A DNA stretch of 13,163 bases from the NCBI GenBank assembly GCA_964397085.1, contig CAYNHH010000024.1:1-13163 (forward strand), in the 5' to 3' direction. A model generated the notes under the pieces. That model saw nothing but the letters and a program-made list of their open reading frames with translations, had not been told where the DNA came from and ran no database searches. The stretch comes from CAILAD01 sp964397085 (GTDB lineage: Bacteria > Patescibacteriota > Saccharimonadia > CAILAD01 > BJGX01). The translations under genes were made by a program, and so were the position numbers. Of the stretch, positions 1 to 6,799 are shown piece after piece (positions within the stretch are counted from its first letter, which is position 1; the number at the start of each line of letters is the position of its first letter).

Positions 1-55
1 GAGCAGTCGGCTCATAACTGATTGGTCGTTGGTTCAAATCCAACCAGGCCCACCA
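1..55 (+). tRNA. tRNA with CAU anticodon, 3' part; probably tRNA-Ile2 (lysidine type)
   Basis: The window opens inside a tRNA. Visible are the end of the D arm, an anticodon stem (6-10 with 18-22), the loop CTCATAA with anticodon CAT at 13-15, a five-base variable loop, a T arm (28-32 with 40-44) and the acceptor 3' strand CAGGCCC followed by A and an encoded CCA ending at 55. The acceptor strand gives G68 and G69, hence C5 and C4 on the missing strand. In E. coli those pairs mark tRNA-Ile2 as a substrate of lysidine synthetase, while tRNA-Met has U4-A69. The variable loop and T arm also resemble Ile2 species. It therefore probably reads AUA after C34 is converted to lysidine by the TilS encoded at 8107. 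The 5' half and promoter lie outside the window. Confidence 0.85.
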
Positions 56-67
56 GAAATTATATAT

Positions 68-844
68 ATGGATTATCCTACACTACTCAAAGCAGCCACA
101 GAGATAGTTGTACAAGCTGGCAAAAAGCTTGTACCTCATTTTGGCGAAGCAGCCCACGAGACCAAAGCTCATTCTCGTGATTATGTGACCAAGCTCGATG
201 TTGCCACCGAAAAGTTCATCGCGTCAAAACTTGCCAAGAAGTTTCCAGACATTGGCTTTAAAGGTGAAGAAATGGGTGTGCACACTCACGCCGATAGCTA
301 CTGGCTGTGTGACCCAATAGACGGCACCATACAGTTTATTCGAGGTATACCGTTCTCTACGATAATGCTGGCTCTTATTTGCGAAGATCGCCCAGTAATT
401 GGCATAATCTATAATTTTATAACCCAAGAGTTATATACCGCCACTGAAGGTGGTGGAGCGTTCTTAAATAGCCAGCCCATACAAGTAAGTCAACGGCCCG
501 TAGACGAGGCGGTAATAGTGCTTGAAACTAATATGGAACTTCAACACAATGCCAAGCTAAGAGCTCAACTGCGCAAACGATATTACCTCATGCAGCTAAT
601 TGTGGCTGGGTACGAATTTGGCCTAATTGCTAGTGGGCGTATAGAGGGCAGAGTTTGTAGAGACCCATATGGTCAAGAGCACGACTTCGCCGCTGGTACG
701 CTTATAGTAAAAGAAGCAGGTGGTATTGTAACCAATCTTGGTAAGAAAACCTACAACCTGCACAATCGTGATTTTATTGCCGCAAGCCCTGTTGTTTACA
801 GAGACTTGGTAGAAGGTAAAAACGCGTTACTACCACTTGAATAA
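68..844 (+). CDS. Inositol monophosphatase-family phosphatase (SuhB/HisN/CysQ-like)
   Basis: A 258-aa Mg-dependent, Li-sensitive-type sugar/nucleotide phosphatase. Both family signatures are present: GEE at 66-68 and DPIDGT at 82-87 (E67, D82, D85, T87 as metal ligands and water activator), and the C-terminal signature around D206 (HDFAAG at 205-210) followed by EAGG at 216-219. Length is normal for the family (about 250-275). The frame is open upstream to an ATG at 29, but that lies inside the tRNA, so the ATG at 68 is the start. There is no SD; only 12 AT-rich bases separate it from the tRNA CCA end, so tRNA 3' processing may create the 5' end of the message. The substrate cannot be read from sequence: inositol-1-phosphate, histidinol phosphate, PAP and fructose-1,6-bisphosphate are all possible in this superfamily. 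No terminator is evident after the stop. Confidence 0.9.
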   Translation: MDYPTLLKAATEIVVQAGKKLVPHFGEAAHETKAHSRDYVTKLDVATEKFIASKLAKKFPDIGFKGEEMGVHTHADSYWLCDPIDGTIQFIRGIPFSTIMLALICEDRPVIGIIYNFITQELYTATEGGGAFLNSQPIQVSQRPVDEAVIVLETNMELQHNAKLRAQLRKRYYLMQLIVAGYEFGLIASGRIEGRVCRDPYGQEHDFAAGTLIVKEAGGIVTNLGKKTYNLHNRDFIAASPVVYRDLVEGKNALLPLE

Positions 845-900
845 GTTTTCTTCAACGAGATATAGAATAGCAAAACGAATATAACTATAAAATTTACTGA

Positions 901-938
901 CTAACATAGTAGACCCTCAAAAGGGTCTTGTATGTTAG
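901..938. promoter_or_regulatory. 38-base hairpin/dyad overlapping the promoter of the YecM-like gene
   Basis: CTAACATA at 901-908 is the exact reverse complement of TATGTTAG at 931-938, and AGACCCT at 911-917 of AGGGTCT at 922-928. The two stems (8 + 7 bp) are separated by a 2x2 mismatch and closed by a CAAA loop. No T-run follows on either strand, so it is not an ordinary intrinsic terminator. The right arm overlaps the proposed extended -10 element (933-941) of the gene starting at 949, which suits an operator for a dimeric repressor, though an RNA role such as 3'-end protection of the upstream transcript is possible. Confidence 0.55.
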
Positions 939-941
939 GAT
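933..941 (+). promoter_or_regulatory. Extended -10 promoter of the YecM-like gene
   Basis: TGtTAGGAT fits the extended -10 pattern TGnTAnnnT and ends seven bases before the ATG at 949, placing the expected transcription start within a base or so of the start codon. The same arrangement recurs upstream of 3758, 5049 and 6800. An alternative reading is that AGGA at 937-940 is a weak SD, eight bases from the ATG. Confidence 0.45.
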
Positions 942-948
942 ATAAAAC

Positions 949-1473
949 ATGAAAGAACTAATTAGTATCATCGGGGATTACGAGGTCTTTTTAAGAAAGA
1001 TCTTTGTAGAGATAGAGGCTGAAGGTTTTGACACCACAGACTTTGTGCAGATGGATCACGTTTGCTACCGTACACATTCTATTGATAATTATTGTCGGAA
1101 AAAAGAAGATCTAACAAGAGTGGGTGAGCTACTCGGTGAGGTAAATATTAATGGTAGGCCAATATCTACCTTTCGCCTAAGAGTACCTATTAAATATGCA
1201 GGCTGGAGAATAGATACTATCGAGCTACCAGCACCAAAACCAGGGCGAGTGACCCAAGAAGGTCTCGAGCATGTAGAGTTTGTGCTATATGATAGTATCA
1301 AAGACTTCCTAAAAAAATACCCAGACAAGACTTTTAATTTGGCCTCAGTAGATCGTGGAGTGAACCCTGAGGTGGGCTTCAAGCTGCCATCCTATGGGGT
1401 GAAATTTCATCTTCTGAGTTTGCCAACTGCCGTGTTCTTAGAAAAGAAACTTGGACTAGTAGATATTTTATGA
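949..1473 (+). CDS. YecM-like VOC-superfamily protein
   Basis: A 174-aa protein resembling E. coli YecM, a member of the vicinal-oxygen-chelate (glyoxalase/bleomycin-resistance) fold. Matching landmarks in order: MDH with H37, GELLGEVNINGRPI at 59-72, the hydrophobic strand ending in IELP with E92, the EGLEHVEFVL strand with H108 and E110 (104-113), and VKFH at 151-154. H37, E92 and H108/E110 are the positions expected to bind a divalent metal. YecM has a solved fold but no firmly assigned reaction, so the function stays open; a metal-dependent isomerase or hydrolase is only a guess. It is slightly shorter than E. coli YecM. It stands alone in its own transcription unit: a dyad and extended -10 lie upstream, and the next gene has its own promoter. 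Confidence 0.8.
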   Translation: MKELISIIGDYEVFLRKIFVEIEAEGFDTTDFVQMDHVCYRTHSIDNYCRKKEDLTRVGELLGEVNINGRPISTFRLRVPIKYAGWRIDTIELPAPKPGRVTQEGLEHVEFVLYDSIKDFLKKYPDKTFNLASVDRGVNPEVGFKLPSYGVKFHLLSLPTAVFLEKKLGLVDIL

Positions 1474-1480
1474 ACTGTAC

Positions 1481-1509
1481 TTTTCAAATAACACAAAAAC
1501 ATCTATAAT
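1481..1509 (+). promoter_or_regulatory. Sigma70-type promoter for the 191-aa gene
   Basis: TTTTCA (1481-1486), a 17-base spacer, then a perfect TATAAT (1504-1509). Transcription would begin near 1516 and give a leader of about 38 bases carrying the SD at 1541-1546. Confidence 0.65.
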
Positions 1510-1553
1510 AACCATCACCTCTTTTCCTGTATCGCACCTTTGAGGAGACCAGA

Positions 1554-2129
1554 ATGAAAGCCATACTGCTAGACGGCAGTCTAGCCGGTGAAGTCGTACA
1601 TACTGATGAAATGTCAGCAAAGCTAGTGGTATCTACTCAACGCAGTGAGTATGACTATTACCTACTTGGTATGAGTAGTGTATTAGAGCTAGTGTATGTT
1701 GCTAGCTTACAAGCAGTTGTACTACAACTATTGACCCTAAATGCACGTATCAAATCACCATTACACTCAAGTCGCCTAGAGCGCGCCGAGATAGCAGCTG
1801 TCATAAATCGCTCACTACTTTTGCCAGGAAGAGCCATCAAGATACTTACGGGCAAATCAAGTGGCAGAGCAACTTTGGCAGAGCTCAAGGCGGGAAAGAT
1901 ATTTACAGACGAACTTCCAATTATCCCGTGTATGGGTATTGTGATAGGCTGGTTTTTGCCTGGTGAGCTATCTCAGATAGATACCGACAATCTTGCGCTG
2001 GTAGTGCAATTTGAAGGAGATAGCGTTCTAATACTCGAAATCAGCAAATTTCAGTTTTTGGTAGGCGAGATAGTGGAGGGTAAATATGCCAATATCAAAC
2101 AACAAGAAGATATCACGTTGAGATATTGA
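1554..2129 (+). CDS. Hypothetical protein, 191 aa
   Basis: I do not recognise a family. Support for a real gene is contextual: a promoter with a consensus -10, a strong SD (GAGGAG, 1541-1546) seven bases before the ATG, an uninterrupted frame, and an intrinsic terminator four bases after the stop. The protein has no signal peptide and no convincing membrane segment. A hydrophobic amphipathic run at about residues 43-65 is followed by a basic stretch, and several short hydrophobic strands with Gly/Pro turns follow (GMVIGWF-like at about 127-133, ALVVQFEG and VLILEIS later), suggesting a mixed alpha/beta cytoplasmic protein. It shares its terminator region with the convergent 106-aa gene; nothing links the two functionally. 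Confidence 0.75.
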   Translation: MKAILLDGSLAGEVVHTDEMSAKLVVSTQRSEYDYYLLGMSSVLELVYVASLQAVVLQLLTLNARIKSPLHSSRLERAEIAAVINRSLLLPGRAIKILTGKSSGRATLAELKAGKIFTDELPIIPCMGIVIGWFLPGELSQIDTDNLALVVQFEGDSVLILEISKFQFLVGEIVEGKYANIKQQEDITLRY

Positions 2130-2132
2130 GAT

Positions 2133-2156
2133 GCATCACGAAAGTGGTGCTTTTTT
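2133..2156 (+). terminator. Intrinsic terminator of the 191-aa gene
   Basis: A 7-bp stem (GCATCAC with GTGGTGC, one G-T wobble) closed by a GAAA tetraloop and followed by six T. The T-run overlaps the stop codon of the convergent leftward gene. The minus strand has no T-run after the stem, so it looks one-directional. Confidence 0.85.
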
Positions 2157-2475
2157 ATTTCTGTCGGCGCAAATCAATTTGGTGTTGCAAAAAAGCCGTA
2201 TGGCCAACTATATCTCGCTTATCACTCATGAGTGAAATAGGCTTGTTCTTTCGCTTGGCATTTATCTGGGCTTGCAGATGAGCAGTTTCGGTGGCCGCCT
2301 GACTTTTCTCTGTCTGGGTTGGTGTATCGTGTAGAGTGTCGAGCTTAACGCGAGCGAGAGGTTGAGCCTCATAATAATGATGGGTGTATGTGTTGGTTTC
2401 TTGTACTCTAACTTCAGTAAGCCACTGTGTAGGCACAAAACGTTGAATTTTTTGCGGTGATGAAGAATCACTCAT
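2155..2475 (-). CDS. Hypothetical protein, 106 aa, probably leaderless
   Basis: No recognised family. It is a soluble, polar, Gln/Thr/His/Lys-rich protein with no membrane segment or signal peptide; the C-terminal half (about 55-106) is charged and likely helical, with QAQIN and QHQID-like repeats. Evidence that it is real: the frame is uninterrupted over 321 bases in a region with no plausible competing ORF, and the ATG lies six bases after a TACAAT box that has a TTGCAA element 18 bases further upstream, exactly where a leaderless message would start. There is no SD. It is divergent from pyrC (128-base gap) and its stop overlaps the terminator T-run of the convergent neighbour. Confidence 0.6.
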   Translation of the reverse strand: MSDSSSPQKIQRFVPTQWLTEVRVQETNTYTHHYYEAQPLARVKLDTLHDTPTQTEKSQAATETAHLQAQINAKRKNKPISLMSDKRDIVGHTAFLQHQIDLRRQK

Positions 2476-2481
2476 ATCTGT

Positions 2482-2511
2482 ATTGTAGATCTACTGAGTG
2501 ATACATTGCAA
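2482..2511 (-). promoter_or_regulatory. Promoter of the leftward 106-aa gene
   Basis: On the minus strand, TTGCAA (2506-2511), 18-base spacer, TACAAT (2482-2487), then six bases to the ATG at 2475. The predicted start of transcription coincides with the A of the ATG. Confidence 0.6.
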
Positions 2512-2535
2512 TTAATTGCTGTGTCACGCTTGTGC

Positions 2536-2574
2536 TTGAATAATAATATATAGTACTAGAGAATACTGTAGTAC
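2536..2574 (+). promoter_or_regulatory. Possible pyrC promoter with an inverted repeat
   Basis: TTGAAT (2536-2541), 17-base spacer and GAGAAT (2559-2564) form a weak sigma70-like candidate. The inverted repeat GTACTA (2553-2558) / TAGTAC (2569-2574) with a 10-base gap brackets the proposed -10, so it could be an operator. The match is modest and other placements are possible in this AT-rich stretch. Confidence 0.3.
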
Positions 2575-2603
2575 CTTTATATCCACCCAAAGGATGGCAC
2601 AAC

Positions 2604-3686
2604 ATGAGTGCTCAGTTTGAGATGATTCAGCCTGACGATTGGCATGCCCATGCTCGCCAAGGCGAGATGATGCAGCAGGTAATTCCATTTACCGCCAGGT
2701 ATTTCGGTAGGGCAACTATCATGCCCAATACTGTGCCGCCAATTTTGAGTTCACTTGACGCTGAATGGTATCGCACCCAAATTCTTAACGAAACTCACGA
2801 GAGGTTTCCTGATTTTCTACCGGTAATGACTATCAAGTTGACTATGAACACCACTGCCAAGATGATCAATGATGCCGCCGATGTAGGCGTGAAAGCAGTG
2901 AAGCTGTATCCTACTGGTGCCACAACAAATTCGCAAGATGGCGTAGATTTGGCAAAAATTCGGGATCTTGATGCTGTGCTTTGGACAATGGCATCGCGAA
3001 AGATGCTTCTGCTCATCCATGCTGAAGAACCAACTCAGCCTGTGTTGAGCCGTGAGCCGTACACTATTACACTAATCGACAGTTTGCGTTTGAACAATCC
3101 TCATCTCAAGATTGTCATTGAACATGTTAGTACAAAGGAGATGGCTCGGTATATTGTAGGGAATTGCGGAGACAAGAACTTGGCAGCTACGGTAACATTA
3201 CACCATTTGTACCTCACTCTCGATGATTTGCTTGGCGATGCCCTGAGGCCAGATTATTTCTGCAAGCCAGTGGTCAAGCGCCAAGAGGATATTGAATACC
3301 TGTGGTACGCTCTCCTGAACTGCGATAGTTTCTTCTTTGGGTCTGACTCAGCACCGCATGAAGAGCAGAGCAAGCTTTCTCATACTTGCGCAGCGGGGGT
3401 ATTTTCTGGCCCAATCTGCCTGCCACTTTTGGCACAACTTTTTGCAACAAGTACGCATCTTCAGAACAAAACACTTGGCGAGAGAATTGGCCTCATGGAG
3501 CAATTCACTTCAATTCGTGGGGCAAAGTTCTATGCTTTAACCACAAATACCAAAACTATCACACTTGAGCAATGTGATGAGCCACAAGTTTTGCCCCATA
3601 AGCTTGTCTTTGGTAGTGACAATGGAGATGTTGTACTGCCCATGCCTTTGCGAAAGGGTGAAGAATTGTTTTGGCGAGTGGTCTAG
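2604..3686 (+). CDS. pyrC: Dihydroorotase, PyrC type
   Basis: A 360-aa zinc amidohydrolase that interconverts carbamoyl-aspartate and dihydroorotate, step 3 of de novo pyrimidine synthesis. It is the homodimeric E. coli PyrC type: DDWHAH at 11-16 (H14, H16), MPNT at 40-43, K100 in KLYPTGATTNS as the carboxylated bridging lysine, HAEE with H139, EHVST with H174, TVTLHHL at 196-202, and GSDSAPH with catalytic D248. All zinc ligands and the catalytic base are present, and length is near the usual 340-350. The start is supported by AAGGA at 2592-2595 and following, about nine bases upstream of the ATG. It has its own terminator and no pyrimidine gene next to it, so either the others are elsewhere or the organism takes up and salvages intermediates. 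Confidence 0.95.
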   Translation: MSAQFEMIQPDDWHAHARQGEMMQQVIPFTARYFGRATIMPNTVPPILSSLDAEWYRTQILNETHERFPDFLPVMTIKLTMNTTAKMINDAADVGVKAVKLYPTGATTNSQDGVDLAKIRDLDAVLWTMASRKMLLLIHAEEPTQPVLSREPYTITLIDSLRLNNPHLKIVIEHVSTKEMARYIVGNCGDKNLAATVTLHHLYLTLDDLLGDALRPDYFCKPVVKRQEDIEYLWYALLNCDSFFFGSDSAPHEEQSKLSHTCAAGVFSGPICLPLLAQLFATSTHLQNKTLGERIGLMEQFTSIRGAKFYALTTNTKTITLEQCDEPQVLPHKLVFGSDNGDVVLPMPLRKGEELFWRVV

Positions 3687-3699
3687 CCTATTGTATTTT

Positions 3700-3727
3700 G
3701 CCTCAGAAACCCTTCTGGGGCTTTTTT
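3700..3727 (+). terminator. Intrinsic terminator of pyrC
   Basis: A 9-bp stem (GCCTCAGAA with TTCTGGGGC, one T-G wobble) closed by ACCC and followed by six T. It lies 14 bases after the pyrC stop and isolates pyrC from the following genes. Confidence 0.85.
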
Positions 3728-3741
3728 AATACCTACTAAAC

Positions 3742-3750
3742 TGATAAAGT
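3742..3750 (+). promoter_or_regulatory. Extended -10 promoter of the phosphoesterase gene
   Basis: TGaTAAAGT fits TGnTAnnnT and ends seven bases before the ATG at 3758. With the pyrC terminator just upstream, transcription must restart here; the message would have almost no leader. Confidence 0.5.
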
Positions 3751-3757
3751 AACGTAT

Positions 3758-5014
3758 ATGAAATCAACCCCCAAAGTTCCTAACATTGCACAAATAAAAG
3801 CAGATACCCCAACAGAGATATTTGTAGCAAGCGACATACACTTGGCAGCCAATGCAACGGCCGCGAGTCTTAATGTAGAGAGAGAGTTTGGTAAGCGATT
3901 TGATGAGCTAGCACAAGCAGGGTCTGCAATAGTAGTGCTCAATGGTGACATTTTTGAGCTCTGGGCAGGCACCGAGCCGAGTGTGACCAAAGCGTTGGAG
4001 GCTCACCCAGGGTTTACCAAAGCCCTCAAAGACTTTAGTACAAAACCCAACCACCAAGTGGTATTTGTGATAGGTAATCATGACGGTAGACTAGGCTGGA
4101 ATGTGCAAGAACAAGAGGTTTTGCAAAAACAGTTTAATGCCACCATTTGCTTTAGCGCCGAGCTGGTAATACACTCACCCAAGGGCGAGCGTAAAATATT
4201 ATTTGAACATGGCCATATGCTTGACCCAGACAATGCCTTCGAAGACCCACGCGATCCTCACGACAAGCCTTTCGGTCAGTACATTGTACAAGAAGCATTG
4301 CCGATGGTATCACAGACCCAAGGCAACTTACTCGATGGTATTGAGCATCTTGCTGAGCCGCATAAGTTTGCCAAGTTTGTGGCATCGCGAATACTGTACC
4401 GCGAGATATTCAATCGTCTGTGGTGGTTATTGGTGCCACTAGCATTTACATTTGCACTGAGACTACTGCTGGGCTATGGGCTTATTGCAATTGGTGGCTA
4501 CTCAATAGATGTAGTAGAAAAGATAGTGTTCTATACCGAGATTGCAGTTGTGCTAAATGTAGTGGCAATTCTAATAGCCGTATATTTTATCTTACAGAGA
4601 TTGCTACGTAGGGCTAAGACTATGCCTGGCTCTAGCAGTGGAGTCAATCACAATGCACCCGCACGTCAAAAATCTCAACAATTGTGTAGCAAGAACAACT
4701 ACATTGGCTTTATTAGCGGGCATACTCACCAAAGTGAAATTAGTAAAAACGATAATGGCTTCTATGCAAATAGTGGCTGCGGTACTGAGCTAGTAGTAGC
4801 TGCCAAAACCATTGCCGGCTTACCCAAGACGTACACCTCACTCAATCATCTGAGTTGGCTTGAGCTTAGCCTTGCACAAGAAAGCTGCGAAATAAAGCTT
4901 TGGCAATCAGTACAGAACAATCAAAAACAAACCAAGCTAGAAAAACTTGCTACCAAAAACAAAAAGGTCAATCAGCAGCTTCATATTGAAAAGTCCACAG
5001 TAATTAATTACTAA
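3758..5014 (+). CDS. Membrane-associated calcineurin-like phosphoesterase (LpxH-type motifs)
   Basis: A 418-aa two-metal phosphoesterase. Motifs run in the classic order: DIH (D26, H28), NGDIFELW (D64), GNHD (N107-D109), HGH at 151-153 and GHTH at 321-324. GD-x-F-E-L-W and GNHD resemble LpxH-type and related UDP-sugar pyrophosphatases. Between HGH and GHTH lies an insert of roughly 170 residues holding two strongly hydrophobic segments (about 222-248 and 256-280) with an RRLLRR-like basic end, so the catalytic domain would be tethered to the membrane by a hairpin. The C-terminal 50 residues are Lys/Gln-rich. No SD precedes the ATG. LpxH acts in lipid A synthesis, which CPR bacteria are not thought to make, so a different nucleotide-linked or phospholipid substrate is more likely. 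Only 34 bases separate it from the next gene. Confidence 0.85.
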   Translation: MKSTPKVPNIAQIKADTPTEIFVASDIHLAANATAASLNVEREFGKRFDELAQAGSAIVVLNGDIFELWAGTEPSVTKALEAHPGFTKALKDFSTKPNHQVVFVIGNHDGRLGWNVQEQEVLQKQFNATICFSAELVIHSPKGERKILFEHGHMLDPDNAFEDPRDPHDKPFGQYIVQEALPMVSQTQGNLLDGIEHLAEPHKFAKFVASRILYREIFNRLWWLLVPLAFTFALRLLLGYGLIAIGGYSIDVVEKIVFYTEIAVVLNVVAILIAVYFILQRLLRRAKTMPGSSSGVNHNAPARQKSQQLCSKNNYIGFISGHTHQSEISKNDNGFYANSGCGTELVVAAKTIAGLPKTYTSLNHLSWLELSLAQESCEIKLWQSVQNNQKQTKLEKLATKNKKVNQQLHIEKSTVINY

Positions 5015-5031
5015 CCTCTACAGACTAAAAC

Positions 5032-5040
5032 TGGTACAAT
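5032..5040 (+). promoter_or_regulatory. Extended -10 promoter of the DUF2207 gene
   Basis: TGgTACAAT (TGnTAnnnT pattern, near-consensus -10) ends eight bases before the ATG at 5049 in a gap of only 34 bases. Expected transcription start is at or within two bases of the start codon. Confidence 0.6.
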
Positions 5041-5048
5041 TATAGGTA

Positions 5049-6779
5049 ATGAAAAGATTACTCTTCGCAATTGGCTTTGGTATAGCACTATCTGTGCTGT
5101 TATCTGCGTCAGCACCAATAGCCAAAGCCGAGAGCATTACCAATTTTCAATCTAACACCGTGATTAGCAGTGATAGCGTAGCCACAATTACAGAGACCAT
5201 AGACTACGATTTTGGTTCTGCTAGTCGTCATGGCATACAGCGTCTGCTCGAGCTATCTAGCAAAAGCAGTACCCAGACCGGATACTATAATCTCAACTAC
5301 AAACTTATCTCAATTACACAAGATGGTGATACTGCGCTGGTTTCTGAGTCGCGCAGTGGCTTTACGCAAAATCTCAAGATTGGCGATCCAGACACTACCA
5401 TTACTGGTACGCATCGATACGTCTTGCAGTACCAGCTTTGGCCAGTAGTTAGGGAAGACCCTGATGGCGACTACATCAATCAAAATATTACTGGCAATGG
5501 CTGGCAGGTGCCAATATTGCGTGCCAATGCCCAAATCACTCTTCCGGCAGGCGTAGTGCCCACTCAGCTGAGGTGTTACAGTGGTGCAAAAGGGGCAACT
5601 ACTCAGAATTGTACTATATCGAGTCAAAGCAGTGTAGTACTGGCGAGTACAATCAGTGCATTAAGTGCTGGCGAAGGCCTTACGGCTAATATTCTGGTGC
5701 CCAAATCAAGCTTTTCACAGTATCTAGCTGTTAGTAGTAAGCCGGTAGGTGGCAATAGCTCAGATTCTGCATTAGAAAGTGGAGTAGTTGTTTTTGTGAG
5801 CGTGATACTGGGGATACTTGGTATATTAATTGGCTCAATAATAAGACTAATAAGCGTGTACCAACAACGCAAAGCACGCCAAGATGAAACGGTTATTGCC
5901 CAGTACGAGCCACCAGATGGTCTTTTGCCAGCAGAAATGGGTATACTTATAGACAATAAGACTAACATGTCAGAAATTACCGCAACCCTTATTGATCTCG
6001 CTGTGCGCAGGTATATCAAAATTCAACAGACTGATAAAAAATATAGTTTTATCATCTTAAATTCTGACACCTCCAAGCTAGTAGACTACGAGAAGATACT
6101 TTTTGATATGTTACTAGCCAATGCAGGTGAATCCAAAACATTTGAACTTTCATCTATAGATAGTAAGACCGCTGCGGGGGTAGTAGATACGGTCAAAGCC
6201 ACTGTAATTAGTAGACTAGTCACAGCAGGCTACTACGTAAAGGGCAAAACCAGCACACTCAAAGGAGGCGCTGGTATAGGAGGCACTATCGCTGCTTGCG
6301 TATTGATAGCGGTATTTTTTAGAGCTTTTATTATTTTTGCACTGCCATTTCTCGGTGCTTATCTGGGCTATACTATCGCCAAGACTAGCAAAATGACCAA
6401 GGCCGGGTACGACATGTGGGCGCGAGTAGCTGGCTTCAAGTTGTTCTTGGCCGTTACTGAGACGGATAGACTCAAATTCTCTGATGCGCCCAAGCGTAAT
6501 CCTCAGCTTTTCAATAAGCTATTACCATCTGCAATTGCCTTGGGGGTAGAAAAAGAGTGGGCCAATCAGTTTAAAGATATAGATATAAGTGCATCGACAG
6601 ACTGGTATGTATCAGACACGGCCTTCAACGCAATACTGCTCTCGAGTATGATCAACTCTGATTTTTCTTCTAGCTTAGACTCTAACTTTTCTGCACCAAG
6701 TAGCTCATCGGGTGACTTTGGTGGCGGCGGATTCTCGGGCGGCGGGAGTTTTGGCGGCGGCGGTGGTGGCAGCTGGTAG
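5049..6779 (+). CDS. DUF2207-domain membrane protein with Gly-rich tail
   Basis: A 576-aa exported membrane protein of the DUF2207 family. An N-terminal signal sequence (basic MKRLL, hydrophobic core, likely cleavage after AKA near residue 27) leads into an extracellular beta domain carrying the family feature YDFG...RHGI (about 52-66). A membrane segment follows at about 246-270, then a basic stretch, the EPPDGLLPAEMG motif (287-298) and a cytoplasmic helical domain. A second hydrophobic region at about 407-446 is followed by the conserved YDMWARVAGFKLFL and the LFNKLLPSAIALG stretch (about 474-505). The last 20 residues are almost all Gly/Ser/Phe and end in GSW, typical of the family. The biochemical role of DUF2207 is unknown. 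There is no SD; the gene ends 20 bases before the division gene and may be partly co-transcribed with it. Confidence 0.9.
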   Translation: MKRLLFAIGFGIALSVLLSASAPIAKAESITNFQSNTVISSDSVATITETIDYDFGSASRHGIQRLLELSSKSSTQTGYYNLNYKLISITQDGDTALVSESRSGFTQNLKIGDPDTTITGTHRYVLQYQLWPVVREDPDGDYINQNITGNGWQVPILRANAQITLPAGVVPTQLRCYSGAKGATTQNCTISSQSSVVLASTISALSAGEGLTANILVPKSSFSQYLAVSSKPVGGNSSDSALESGVVVFVSVILGILGILIGSIIRLISVYQQRKARQDETVIAQYEPPDGLLPAEMGILIDNKTNMSEITATLIDLAVRRYIKIQQTDKKYSFIILNSDTSKLVDYEKILFDMLLANAGESKTFELSSIDSKTAAGVVDTVKATVISRLVTAGYYVKGKTSTLKGGAGIGGTIAACVLIAVFFRAFIIFALPFLGAYLGYTIAKTSKMTKAGYDMWARVAGFKLFLAVTETDRLKFSDAPKRNPQLFNKLLPSAIALGVEKEWANQFKDIDISASTDWYVSDTAFNAILLSSMINSDFSSSLDSNFSAPSSSSGDFGGGGFSGGGSFGGGGGGSW

Positions 6780-6782
6780 CTA

Positions 6783-6791
6783 TGGTAAAAT
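6783..6791 (+). promoter_or_regulatory. Extended -10 promoter of the septum formation initiator gene
   Basis: TGgTAAAAT fits TGnTAnnnT and begins four bases after the DUF2207 stop codon, ending eight bases before the ATG at 6800. No -35 is visible in the GC-rich upstream coding sequence, consistent with an extended -10 promoter that does not need one. Confidence 0.6.
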
Positions 6792-6799
6792 AGTGACAT

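Noticed and set aside
29..70. Upstream ATG at 29 as the start of the phosphatase
   Set aside because: It lies inside the T arm of the tRNA; the extra 13 residues are the translated tRNA end and match nothing in the family.
901..938. Intrinsic terminator of the phosphatase gene
   Set aside because: A strong hairpin, but no T-run follows on either strand.
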